Assembly: GCA_964564415.1 (NCBI GenBank)
Contig: CAZMAV010000007.1
Coordinates: 124,001 to 188,000, forward strand
Length of the DNA stretch: 64,000 nucleotides
Reading direction: 5' to 3'
From: JALEFZ01 sp964564415
GTDB taxonomy: Bacteria > Bacteroidota > Bacteroidia > J057
A program made the position numbers and the translations under genes. The notes under the pieces were generated by a model. The model did no database searches. It was given only the letters and a program-made list of their open reading frames with translations, and was not told where the DNA came from. This document shows positions 26,505 to 34,332 of the stretch, piece by piece. Position 1 is the first letter of the stretch. Each line of letters starts with the position of its first letter.

Positions 26505-26608
26505 TATTGTTGGGTTTATAAATATTAAATGGTTCAACCCAAATGTCCTATTATTTCTCCCTAAGAAATGGCTTTCAAGGCAGATCAGAAATAATAATTG
26601 AATGAACA

Positions 26609-26655
26609 GTTAGGATAAGCGAGTGGATAGCTCAGGGGAAGAATCCTATCCTAAC
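26609..26655. repeat. 9-bp perfect inverted repeat, 29-nt spacer
   Basis: GTTAGGATA (26609-26617) and TATCCTAAC (26647-26655). It lies about 105-150 bp upstream of the rhodopsin ATG, so it could be an operator or a leader hairpin of that gene. No T-run follows on either strand. Confidence 0.5.
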
Positions 26656-26845
26656 ACATTAAATATCAAGCATATTAACTTACTAACAATCAGCATTTTA
26701 TACAATAAATGAATAAGACGAAAACCAAACAAAACGCATGGCTTTATTGTATAATTTTTATGCAATTTTCGTAAGTATGAAATATACTTCTTGGCTTTAT
26801 TACTAAATACCTATATACTTTCACTCCAAGAGCTTCTGTTTCCCA

Positions 26846-26885
26846 TAAAAGCCAGGGTCATTCTGAGAATTCAGAATGACCCTGG
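26846..26885 (-). terminator. Strong rho-independent terminator after the di-heme peroxidase
   Basis: A perfect 15-bp stem (CCAGGGTCATTCTGA with its complement) and 4-nt loop. On the minus strand it is followed by CTTTTA. It begins 40 bp after the peroxidase stop. Confidence 0.85.
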
Positions 26886-26924
26886 TATTAGTCCTTTACC
26901 TAAGCTTTTTAGATAGCTTTGGGT

Positions 26925-28403
26925 TTATTCCATGATCAAGGCCTGAGACCAGGCATGGAATTGGCTCCTCACCATGATGACATAAGTTCCTGAGGGAAGC
27001 CCATTTCTTTCGACCTTGAAGTTTTCCTCAACGCCGGACTGTCGGGCCACTGCCCTACCGTTCATATCTACGATCTCGATACTTACCTCGACACTGCTGG
27101 GATTTTTCAGCTGTATGTTGAGCTTATCTACCATTGGGTTGGGGAAGATATCCACTTTAAGCAAATCTAAATTATTCCCACCCAAACGCTTACGATGCAG
27201 GATCTTATCCATAGGGGTAAGGGGTTCTTCCCTCACAGTGGTAATGTTGAAGGGATCTTCGAAGCGGGGATCATCCACAAAGTAGGTATCGGTAAGGGTT
27301 TTTAAAAAGGCTACCAGGGCTTCCTTTTGGTAAGTCGAGAGGTTCAGTCGCTTGGGCTTACCGGAGTTGTCCATCAACTCGGGACTTAGGGAGGGATTGG
27401 GCTGTATGCCGGAATTGTAGTGCTCGACGACCTCTTCCAGGGTTTTGAAGCGTCCGTCATGCATGTAAGGTGCCGTAAGTTCGATGTTTCTCAAGGGGGG
27501 AGCCTTGAACAGTCCCTCCTCAAAGACAGATTCGGTTACGCCACCCAAGCCCTTGTCCTTTTCATTGGTCGCATCCAGACCATTATTGGAGGGGAAGTGG
27601 GAAGCAAAGTGGGGGACGCTGTGGCATAAGACACAATTGCTTTCTACAAAAATCTTAAAGCCATCATCCTCTTTTTTGGAAAATGCAGCTAGAGGAGGAA
27701 AGAATCTACCCTCTTCGGTAGCAGCCAGGTCAAACTTGCTGTTTTTGGCGACCATAGCTCTTACAAACTGTCCCAGGGCAGCCGTAATCCTATCCTTTGA
27801 GATGTGAGGACCGCCAAAAGCATCTTTAAACAGCCCTGCATAAAAGTCTGTAGCTTTTAGTCGCTCTATGACTTCCGAAAAGGTCATGCCCATCTCAACC
27901 TCGCTGGTTACGGCCATGGCCACCTGATCTCTCAGTACATCGGCACTGGCATCCCAGAAAAATTTCTGAATCGGTTGAATCCTGGAGTTGGTGAGGCCCA
28001 TGGAGTGTCGATGGGTCGTCTTGCCGTCTAAGCCCTGGCTGAAGCGGGCAGAATCACTAAACCCAAACTTTGCGACATGGCAGGAAGCACAGGAAATCTT
28101 ATTGTTGATGGAGAGTCGAGTATCATAAAACAGAACCCTGCCCAGCCTTGCACCTGCATTGGTGATGGGATTATCGATGGGATTGTACTGATCGCCACGG
28201 CCATCGCTGTGATCTTCCAGGTAGTCCGGCAGCATGGGGCTAGCATATTCATAGGAATTGGCCTTGGTCGGGAGTAAGGGTTGCTGGCCAAGGGTGGCTG
28301 CCTCTGAGGGGGCAGAGGCCTCGTAGCTGCTTGGCATAAAGGGTACGGCAGCAAAAACGAGAACGGCCAGTAAAAGGGAAAAGGGGAGTATAAACTTCTT
28401 CAT
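26925..28403 (-). CDS. Di-heme cytochrome c peroxidase (CcpA/MauG family) with T9SS sorting domain
   Basis: 492 aa. A signal peptide (LPFSLLLAVLVFAAVP) is followed by the first heme motif CASCH near residue 106 and the second CVLCH near 257. The latter is followed by PLRNIELTAPYMHDGRF, a conserved region of the family. Residues about 415-492 are a T9SS type-A sorting domain (DIFPNPMVDKLNIQL ... GLPSGTYVIMVRS). It would reduce H2O2, or oxidise a substrate MauG-style, at the cell surface. The T9SS tail distinguishes it from ordinary periplasmic CcpA. Followed by a strong terminator. Confidence 0.92.
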   Translation of the reverse strand: MKKFILPFSLLLAVLVFAAVPFMPSSYEASAPSEAATLGQQPLLPTKANSYEYASPMLPDYLEDHSDGRGDQYNPIDNPITNAGARLGRVLFYDTRLSINNKISCASCHVAKFGFSDSARFSQGLDGKTTHRHSMGLTNSRIQPIQKFFWDASADVLRDQVAMAVTSEVEMGMTFSEVIERLKATDFYAGLFKDAFGGPHISKDRITAALGQFVRAMVAKNSKFDLAATEEGRFFPPLAAFSKKEDDGFKIFVESNCVLCHSVPHFASHFPSNNGLDATNEKDKGLGGVTESVFEEGLFKAPPLRNIELTAPYMHDGRFKTLEEVVEHYNSGIQPNPSLSPELMDNSGKPKRLNLSTYQKEALVAFLKTLTDTYFVDDPRFEDPFNITTVREEPLTPMDKILHRKRLGGNNLDLLKVDIFPNPMVDKLNIQLKNPSSVEVSIEIVDMNGRAVARQSGVEENFKVERNGLPSGTYVIMVRSQFHAWSQALIME

Positions 28404-28605
28404 GGTTTGATAGGAGAATTAGGGATTGAAGATATGCTTAGAAAAGCTAGCTCATTTTTATGACGATTACCAATTTAATTTAGCTGCTTTTTACTTTCAG
28501 TATAGTTATTAATATAAATATATATTAAAGATAAAATTTGACTGAAAATTATTCGATTAAACGTATAGATTTTTCCCTATTTTAATAGCCATTTATGTAC
28601 AAAAA

Positions 28606-28980
28606 TCAGGATAAATCAGCAAAGGGATGGGCGCAGGTTCTCTTGTAGGGGTGATAAATTTCTAAAAACCGAACTTTCTCATGATCGGCCCTTGCCCATA
28701 CATTAGACGAAAGCAAAAATAACTTCACCGTCTCATCTCTAGGCTCCGCAGGATACTGCAAAAAGACCAGGACGTAGTACTTCCATATTTTACCCTTTGC
28801 TCCCCAGCGCTGGGACTTCCAGGCCTTCCAAAATCTCTCTACCTCATCCTGTTCTACCTCAAAGCCCAGGTTCTTCAGCCTCTGCCACAGGAGGAGATGC
28901 TTGTCCCTGTACAGCCAGGCAAGGCCCATCAATCCCAAGAGACCCGCAGCCAAAATACGGAGGAAACTTCTTCGTTTCAT
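28606..28980 (-). CDS. Unknown exported protein, partner of the GMC oxidoreductase
   Basis: 124 aa from the ATG at 28980. The start MKRRSFLRILAAGLLG resembles a twin-arginine-like export signal (RRSFL), followed by a short domain rich in Trp and aromatics (FWKAWKSQRWGAKGKIW) and a C-terminal PYKRTCAHPF. The ATG is 5 nt after the GMC oxidoreductase stop, so the two are an operon. Many GMC dehydrogenases have a small exported subunit. No similarity to the gluconate-dehydrogenase gamma subunit is evident, so the subunit role is inference. Confidence 0.65.
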   Translation of the reverse strand: MKRRSFLRILAAGLLGLMGLAWLYRDKHLLLWQRLKNLGFEVEQDEVERFWKAWKSQRWGAKGKIWKYYVLVFLQYPAEPRDETVKLFLLSSNVWARADHEKVRFLEIYHPYKRTCAHPFADLS

Positions 28981-28984
28981 AAGA

Positions 28985-30388
28985 TCATATTTTATCTGCC
29001 GAACGTATGGCCATGGCACAGAGGGTCAGGGTAGGATTGCTGGCCGTCATCGTAGGAAAGCTTCCCGCACCCAGCATCAGGACATTTCGATAGTGGTGGT
29101 GAACCTGATTATCATCCACTACTCCATTTTCTCCCATGATATGTCCCCCTATGATGTGGGACTCTCCGCTGCTCAGTTCCCTGTCGTATCTGATCTCCTC
29201 AACCGGCATATCTGCCATCAATTTTTCCATTTCTCCTGGTAGCGACTTTTTTCCTCTTTGCAAATAGTCAGAGGGGCCCGCATAGCTGACCTGAGGAATG
29301 TAGGGAGAGTCCGTCCTCTCCACTTTGTTGCGCGGATCGTAGAGGTCTTCCCAGATAAATTTAAAGCGGGCAAGGTGCCTCAACTTTCCCTTTTCCAATC
29401 GTATCATCTCGGGTGGATTATGGCTTTCAATCAGGCAAGAAGCCCTCTCCCTACGAAAATCACCCTCATACAGCATCCACATGTTACTGGTAATGGTGCT
29501 GCTTCCTCCCCTATTATCCATTCCCAGCATCAAATCTGCATACAAGGATCGCTGTTCGCCAAGGCCCTGGCCCAAAGCGGGTGATAGATCTCCGGCATTT
29601 AGCATGATATGGCTGTTGAAAATGGGATTGGCAGCCAGGACAATCATTTCTCCCCTCGCAGCTTTTTCCCGGCCATTTTCAAGATATAAAACACTTTTTG
29701 CCAGACCATTTTCCATTTCCAGTGAAAAAGCCTGTGCTCCAGTTAGCAGTTCTACCCCTTCGAAGGGCGAAGCAAAATGCTCTGCAATGCTAAACTTGGA
29801 CTGAATGGGGCATACATGGCAGGTAGAATTGACACAACAGCGACTTCTGCTCCCTCCTTTGCTACTTCTAGCTGTGGGCTGGGCGTGAACCAGAAGGCCA
29901 TATTTCTGCTGGAGCTGGCGATCAAAGGGGAGTATATGATGGGGAGCCAGGGGGTATGGGCTTTTCTTTGGAAAAATGGTCTGGGAAGGTCCCGATACTT
30001 CTATCCATGACTCAGAAAGTTCGTAGTATGGTTCGAGGTCTTCATAGCTCAGGGGCCAGTCTTCTCCCAGACCATAGAGACTCTTCATCTGAAAGTCTTG
30101 GGGCAAAAACCTGGGGGTGCAGGCCCACCAGGAGTTGGAGCCTCCACCAAAGCTAAGGTCAAAGTAGTAGGCGTGGTTCCCCTTGTTTTTCTGCAAAGCG
30201 GCCTCCCACATGTTGGGATAATTGGGCAGGCCTTTTTCTTCGCGGGCGGCGAGGATTCGCTCCCCGTGGCTGGCCTTTCTTCCCCTTTCCAACACCAGAA
30301 CCTTGGCTTGGGGAAAGCGCTCCCTGTATTTTTTCAGAAAAAAAGTACCCGAAAAGCCGCTGCCTACCATGATGAGGTCATAGGTCAT
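28985..30388 (-). CDS. GMC-family FAD-dependent oxidoreductase
   Basis: 467 aa from the ATG at 30388. The Rossmann motif is VGSGFSGTFFLKKY at about residues 8-21. GGGSNSWWACTPRF matches the flavin-attachment region. A cysteine cluster CCVNSTCHVCP, unusual for simple GMC enzymes, suggests a metal or disulfide site. The C-terminal GENGVVDDNQVHHHYRN precedes the catalytic end LGAGSFPTMTASNPTLTLCA. The start overlaps the rsmA stop (ATGA), so it is translationally coupled to it. It probably oxidises an alcohol or sugar. No cytochrome subunit is adjacent. Confidence 0.85.
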   Translation of the reverse strand: MTYDLIMVGSGFSGTFFLKKYRERFPQAKVLVLERGRKASHGERILAAREEKGLPNYPNMWEAALQKNKGNHAYYFDLSFGGGSNSWWACTPRFLPQDFQMKSLYGLGEDWPLSYEDLEPYYELSESWIEVSGPSQTIFPKKSPYPLAPHHILPFDRQLQQKYGLLVHAQPTARSSKGGSRSRCCVNSTCHVCPIQSKFSIAEHFASPFEGVELLTGAQAFSLEMENGLAKSVLYLENGREKAARGEMIVLAANPIFNSHIMLNAGDLSPALGQGLGEQRSLYADLMLGMDNRGGSSTITSNMWMLYEGDFRRERASCLIESHNPPEMIRLEKGKLRHLARFKFIWEDLYDPRNKVERTDSPYIPQVSYAGPSDYLQRGKKSLPGEMEKLMADMPVEEIRYDRELSSGESHIIGGHIMGENGVVDDNQVHHHYRNVLMLGAGSFPTMTASNPTLTLCAMAIRSADKI

Positions 30389-31152
30389 CCCTGATTTTCC
30401 TTCAGTTTTCCAGTGAGGTAAATAAAATCTTTCACAGCCAGGCGCTCGGCACGAAGCCCCTTCCATTCCTCCCACTCAGGAAATTCCTCGAAATCAAGGC
30501 TCTTGAGGGCATTGCGAAGGGTCTTGCGTCGCTGTCCGAAGGCCTGTTTCACCACCCGCCTCAGTTGCTTGAAGCTTACCGGAGGCTCTTCCTCCAAAGG
30601 AAGCATCCGAATGACCCCGCTATCTACCTTGGGTGGAGGACGAAAAACAGCAGGGGGCACCGTAAATTCGTAGTCCACCTTAAAATATGCCTGTAACAAG
30701 ACACTGAGAACCCCAAAAGTCTTGCTTCCGGGCTCTGCGGCGACGCGCTCGGCTACTTCCTTCTGCAACATAAAAACCCCTTCCTTAATTTTTTCTCTGT
30801 GCTCCAGCAAAAGAAAGAAAATGGGAGAGCTGATATTGTAGGGGAGATTTCCTATGATAGCCTGTTTCTCCTCACCGGAAGGTTTCCATTTGAGGACGTC
30901 AAGGTGGTGGATGGTCAATTTTTCAAGGCCGAATTTGTTTGTCAATAGGGCTACGGCTTGAGGGTCGACCTCTACCACAGCCAAATGAGGATGCTTTTCC
31001 AGTAAAAACTGGGTCATGACTCCTTCGCCCGGGCCTATTTCCACCACTGGAGTGGGAGGCTGAGCCTGAAGGGTCTCCGCAATGCGACGGGCAACTTCCA
31101 GGTCTTTGAGAAAATGCTGGCCCCAGTATTTCTTTGGTTTCAGTTTATCCAA
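30385..31152 (-). CDS. rsmA: 16S rRNA dimethyladenosine transferase
   Basis: 255 aa. SAM motif I is VVEIGPGEGVMTQFLLEKH, and the catalytic motif IV is IIGNLPYNISSPIFF. N-terminus KKYWGQHFLKD is the classic KsgA opening. It dimethylates A1518 and A1519 of 16S rRNA in late 30S assembly. Its stop overlaps the start of the GMC oxidoreductase, an unusual operon partner. Confidence 0.95.
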   Translation of the reverse strand: MDKLKPKKYWGQHFLKDLEVARRIAETLQAQPPTPVVEIGPGEGVMTQFLLEKHPHLAVVEVDPQAVALLTNKFGLEKLTIHHLDVLKWKPSGEEKQAIIGNLPYNISSPIFFLLLEHREKIKEGVFMLQKEVAERVAAEPGSKTFGVLSVLLQAYFKVDYEFTVPPAVFRPPPKVDSGVIRMLPLEEEPPVSFKQLRRVVKQAFGQRRKTLRNALKSLDFEEFPEWEEWKGLRAERLAVKDFIYLTGKLKENQG

Positions 31153-31183
31153 GGAGAATTGTATTTTAATCGCCTAAACTAAG

Positions 31184-31191
31184 CAAAATTA
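31184..31191 (-). promoter_or_regulatory. Candidate -7 element for the rsmA/GMC operon
   Basis: The minus strand reads TAATTTTG, matching TAnnTTTG, 32 nt upstream of the rsmA ATG. TTGTC lies 13 nt further upstream. Confidence 0.4.
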
Positions 31192-31217
31192 CCCACAAAG
31201 GAGACAAGCCCCTCGCC

Positions 31218-32639
31218 ATGATCGACCTATTTCTTTCCCCAAGCCTACCCGAAATCGAAGAGGATCAGCTACTGGTTCTCCTTTCCGGTCCATTAGACAA
31301 GGTTCCACATCAGGAGCCCTTTTTTCAGTTGGGCGAGAAACTTCCCGAGACCTGGACCCGGCGCGGAAACAAGCAGCTTTCGGTATTTCAGGGACATTCC
31401 CTTCTTATTTTGGGACTGGGAGAAGTCACCGAGGAAGCCATCAGAAGGGCCATTCACCAAGCCCTGGAGACGGCAGAACAAATGGGCTTTGCCAAGGTCC
31501 TGGTAGATGGTCTGGGCAATCACCCCTCTTATTTTCAGGCTGCCGCGGAGGCGAGCATCCTTAGCACCTATACCTTCCACCATTATAAAAGCGAAGCCAG
31601 GAGTCCCCATCTTAAAGAAGTAAGCTTCCTGGGACCTGAGGATATGAAAGCTGCCATGAGCAGGGGGAAATCCATGGCTGAAGCGACCTGCGAAGCCCGT
31701 AACCTCGTCAATGAGCCCTTGGTCACCCTTACGGCGGTAGAACTGGGGCAGCGAGCGGAGGAACTGGGGCGTAAATATGGCTTCTCGGTAGAGGTCCTTC
31801 ACAAGTCTCGCATTCAAAGCCTAAAAATGGGTGGCCTCCTTGCCGTCAACCGGGGATCTGAAGATCCTCCGACCTTTTCTATATTAGAATACAAACCCGA
31901 ACATCCGACCCACAGTAAGCCTATCATCCTGGTCGGCAAGGGCGTCGTCTACGACACTGGAGGATTGAGCCTTAAGCCCACTGCCAATTCCATGGACTTC
32001 ATGAAAGCAGACATGGGAGGGGCGGCCGCTGTCATTGGGGCCCTTTGTGGCATCGCCGATATGAAGCTGGACAAGCATGTGATCGGACTGATTCCGGCTA
32101 CCGATAACCGACCCGGCAAAAACGCTTACGTACCCGGAGACGTAATCAAGATGTTTGACGGCTCTACCGTCGAGGTACTCAACACCGACGCCGAAGGGCG
32201 GATGCTCCTGGCAGATGCTTTGGCTTACGCCAAAAAGTACGATCCGGAACTGGTCATCGATTTGGCGACCCTTACCGGTGCCAAGGTGGTCGCCATCGGC
32301 TCCATAGGCATAGCCATGATGGCCAAAAAGGTAGAAGAGAGGCAGAAAATGGCCTTCAAAAAAGCTGGGGAAGAAGTCTATGAGCGACTGGTGGAGTTTC
32401 CGCTTTGGGAGGAGTATGGGGACATGCTCAAAAGCGACATTGCAGACAGAAAAAATATAGGAGGCAGAGAAGCAGGCTCGATCACTGCCGGAAAGTTTTT
32501 AGAGCACTTTACGGACTACCCCTGGATTCACCTGGATATCGCGGGTTCTGCCTTTTTGCATAAGCCCGACAGCTACCGAGGAAAGAATGGCACAGGTGCA
32601 GGAGTACGCCTACTTACTCAATTTATTTCAAATTACTGA
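31218..32639 (+). CDS. pepA: Leucyl aminopeptidase, M17 family
   Basis: 473 aa, cytosolic. The two-zinc M17 signature NTDAEGRMLLADAL is at about residue 320. The metal-site Lys is in LVGKGVVYDTGGLSLKP (about 238), and the N-terminal domain is normal. It hydrolyses N-terminal residues, mainly leucine, from peptides and is a hexamer in known members. The next gene (pdxA) begins 5 nt after the stop, so they are co-transcribed. Confidence 0.94.
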   Translation: MIDLFLSPSLPEIEEDQLLVLLSGPLDKVPHQEPFFQLGEKLPETWTRRGNKQLSVFQGHSLLILGLGEVTEEAIRRAIHQALETAEQMGFAKVLVDGLGNHPSYFQAAAEASILSTYTFHHYKSEARSPHLKEVSFLGPEDMKAAMSRGKSMAEATCEARNLVNEPLVTLTAVELGQRAEELGRKYGFSVEVLHKSRIQSLKMGGLLAVNRGSEDPPTFSILEYKPEHPTHSKPIILVGKGVVYDTGGLSLKPTANSMDFMKADMGGAAAVIGALCGIADMKLDKHVIGLIPATDNRPGKNAYVPGDVIKMFDGSTVEVLNTDAEGRMLLADALAYAKKYDPELVIDLATLTGAKVVAIGSIGIAMMAKKVEERQKMAFKKAGEEVYERLVEFPLWEEYGDMLKSDIADRKNIGGREAGSITAGKFLEHFTDYPWIHLDIAGSAFLHKPDSYRGKNGTGAGVRLLTQFISNY

Positions 32640-32644
32640 ACCCT

Positions 32645-33706
32645 ATGTCCAACCATAAACCCCGTATCGGGATTACCATGGGCGATGTCAATGGCATCGG
32701 CCCCGAACTTATCATCAAGGCATTTTTGGACCAGCGATTCAAGGAAAATTTTGTCCCTATCGTCTATGGCTCTTCCCGGGTCATCAACATCTACCGAAAG
32801 GTGATGAATGTCAACAAGTTTCACTACGTAGTCATTCAAACCCCCTCACAGGCCCAGTACAAAAAGCTCAACCTTATAGAAAGTGTCCCCGGTCTGGAGC
32901 GGGTAGATATAGGCAAAGCTTCGGAAATTGGAGGTAAGGCAGCCCACCTTTCCCTACAAAAAGCCATACAGGATGCTCAACATGGGGAAATTGAAGCCCT
33001 TGTCACCCTTCCTGTCGATAAAAAATCTATGCAGGAATTTGTCCCAGAGTTCAAGGGACACACCGAACTCCTAGCTGAAGCTTTCAACGTACCTTCTAAC
33101 CTGATGCTCATGGTCTCCGAAGAGATCAAGGTAGGTACAGTTACCAATCACCTAGCCATTCAGGACGTCTCCCGCAACCTCTCTGTGGAGCGCATCGTAC
33201 AGAAAGCCCGTATCCTCAATGACTCTTTGGAAAATGATTTTTCCATCCAAAAACCCATGATCGCTATCCTGGGACTCAACCCACACGCAGGCGACAAGGG
33301 CTTGATCGGCAGCGAGGACGAAGAAATCATTGCTCATGCCGTTACAGAGCTCAAAAAATCTGGGATAAAAGCCTTTGGTCCCTACCCTGCCGACGGATTC
33401 TTTGGAGCCATGACCTACAAGAAGTTTCACGCCACCCTAGCCATGTACCACGATCAGGGCCTCATTCCCTTTAAATTGATTGCTGGTTATCATGGCGTCA
33501 ATTATACGGCTGGTGTACCCTTCGTGAGAACATCCCCTGACCACGGTGTAGCTTACGACATCGCAGGAAAGGGCAGTGCCGATCCCGCCAGCCTAAGGCA
33601 GTCTGTCTACCTCGCCCTCGATGTACTTAGGGAGAGAAAGATGAATGCCAAACTCAAGGAGAATCCCATCAAGCCTCTGGCCGACCTCGAAAAGGAGATC
33701 GACTAG
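32645..33706 (+). CDS. pdxA: 4-Hydroxythreonine-4-phosphate dehydrogenase
   Basis: 353 aa. It opens with RIGITMGDVNGIGPELIIKA. Substrate-binding blocks are LPVDKK and FKGHTELLAE, and the Zn ligands are in ILGLNPHAGD and YHDQGLIPFK. NAD-site sequence VPFVRTSPDHGVAYD is intact. It makes the pyridoxal-5-phosphate precursor 3-amino-2-oxopropyl phosphate in the DXP-dependent route. Second gene of a pepA-pdxA unit. Confidence 0.95.
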   Translation: MSNHKPRIGITMGDVNGIGPELIIKAFLDQRFKENFVPIVYGSSRVINIYRKVMNVNKFHYVVIQTPSQAQYKKLNLIESVPGLERVDIGKASEIGGKAAHLSLQKAIQDAQHGEIEALVTLPVDKKSMQEFVPEFKGHTELLAEAFNVPSNLMLMVSEEIKVGTVTNHLAIQDVSRNLSVERIVQKARILNDSLENDFSIQKPMIAILGLNPHAGDKGLIGSEDEEIIAHAVTELKKSGIKAFGPYPADGFFGAMTYKKFHATLAMYHDQGLIPFKLIAGYHGVNYTAGVPFVRTSPDHGVAYDIAGKGSADPASLRQSVYLALDVLRERKMNAKLKENPIKPLADLEKEID

Positions 33707-33736
33707 GCCCTGCCAGGAGTTTGACATACTGAAATT

Positions 33737-33946
33737 TCAGGAAGAAATCATTTTTTGGAGCTCATTCAGGTATTTTCCTATCTGAAAGCCATCCATCATG
33801 GCGTGGTTTACCTCCACAGAGATGGGTAGCTTGAGCACATTTCCCTCTTGGAAAAATTTACCAAATACGATCTTAGAAATCGAATCGTCCTTCGCAAAAC
33901 GGCGGGCATGTTTGAGGGAAGTGAATGAAGTCCAGGGGATGACCAA
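33737..33946 (-). pseudogene. C-terminal fragment of a chloramphenicol acetyltransferase-like protein
   Basis: The 69 codons read VIPWTSFTSLKHARR, ISKIVFGKFF and end VNHAMMDGFQIGKYLNELQ. This is the last third of the type-A CAT fold, with the catalytic H-x-x-x-D-G motif. The first about 145 residues of a CAT, including the trimer-forming N-terminus, are missing. The upstream neighbour sequence is from an unrelated protein, so a deletion has joined two genes. It cannot acetylate anything as it stands. Confidence 0.75.
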
Positions 33947-34211
33947 TCATCGTCGATGGCCACCTGCCTCACTCCTTCAAACCCCATTTCTCCCAAGGGG
34001 GACCAGTGGGCACTATCTCTGTTGATATCTGACTTGTACTTTTGGAGGATTTCTTGGGATAGGCAATCCAGAGAATGGGATCATTGGAGGAAAGTTTACC
34101 CTTGATGTCGTCGATCAACTGGGTCAGGTCCTTTTCCATTTCGGCAAAACCCAGCACAAAGGGAATACCAGAGCCCGGGGCATCTCTTTCTACCTTGGTC
34201 TGCTTTTCCAT
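33943..34211 (-). pseudogene. Truncated small unknown-family protein, fused to the CAT remnant
   Basis: An ATG at 34211 (after AAGGAA) starts a protein with FVLGFAEMEKDLTQL and ILWIAYPKKSSK. It loses frame at an A4 run (34040-34043; A5 would restore it). It resumes as SDINRDSAHWSPLGEMGF and EGVRQVAIDDDW, a pattern of a small Bacteroidota family (DUF3052-like). Here it breaks off at the conserved DDDW, where about 15-20 more residues would be expected, and runs directly into CAT sequence. Confidence 0.7.
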
Positions 34212-34241
34212 TTCCTTGATCTCTCCCAAAAGAAATCTGGG

Positions 34242-34274
34242 GGATCAGGACCGCAGTTCGGTCCTGATCCTTTT
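34242..34274 (+). terminator. Perfect 12-bp terminator hairpin, plus strand
   Basis: GGATCAGGACCG (34242-34253), a 5-nt loop, and its exact complement CGGTCCTGATCC (34259-34270), followed by TTTTATTG. The T-run points to plus-strand termination; the nearest upstream plus gene is pdxA, 535 bp away. Confidence 0.8.
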
Positions 34275-34332
34275 ATTGTAGCTTGTTGAAAATCGAATTC
34301 ATCCTCATTGGTTTAGTTGGCTTACGAGAAAA

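Larger units (their letters stand above)
26505..26924. other. AT-rich intergenic region with inverted repeats
   Basis: 420 bp between the rhodopsin remnant start and the peroxidase stop. It contains the peroxidase terminator (26846-26885) and a separate 9-bp perfect inverted repeat (26609-26655). No coding potential seen. Confidence 0.6.

Noticed and set aside
26618..26645. GGATAGCTCAGGGG, resembling a tRNA D-arm
   Set aside because: No T-arm (GGTTCGAATCC type) within 80 nt downstream and no acceptor stem; it lies within the spacer of an inverted repeat.
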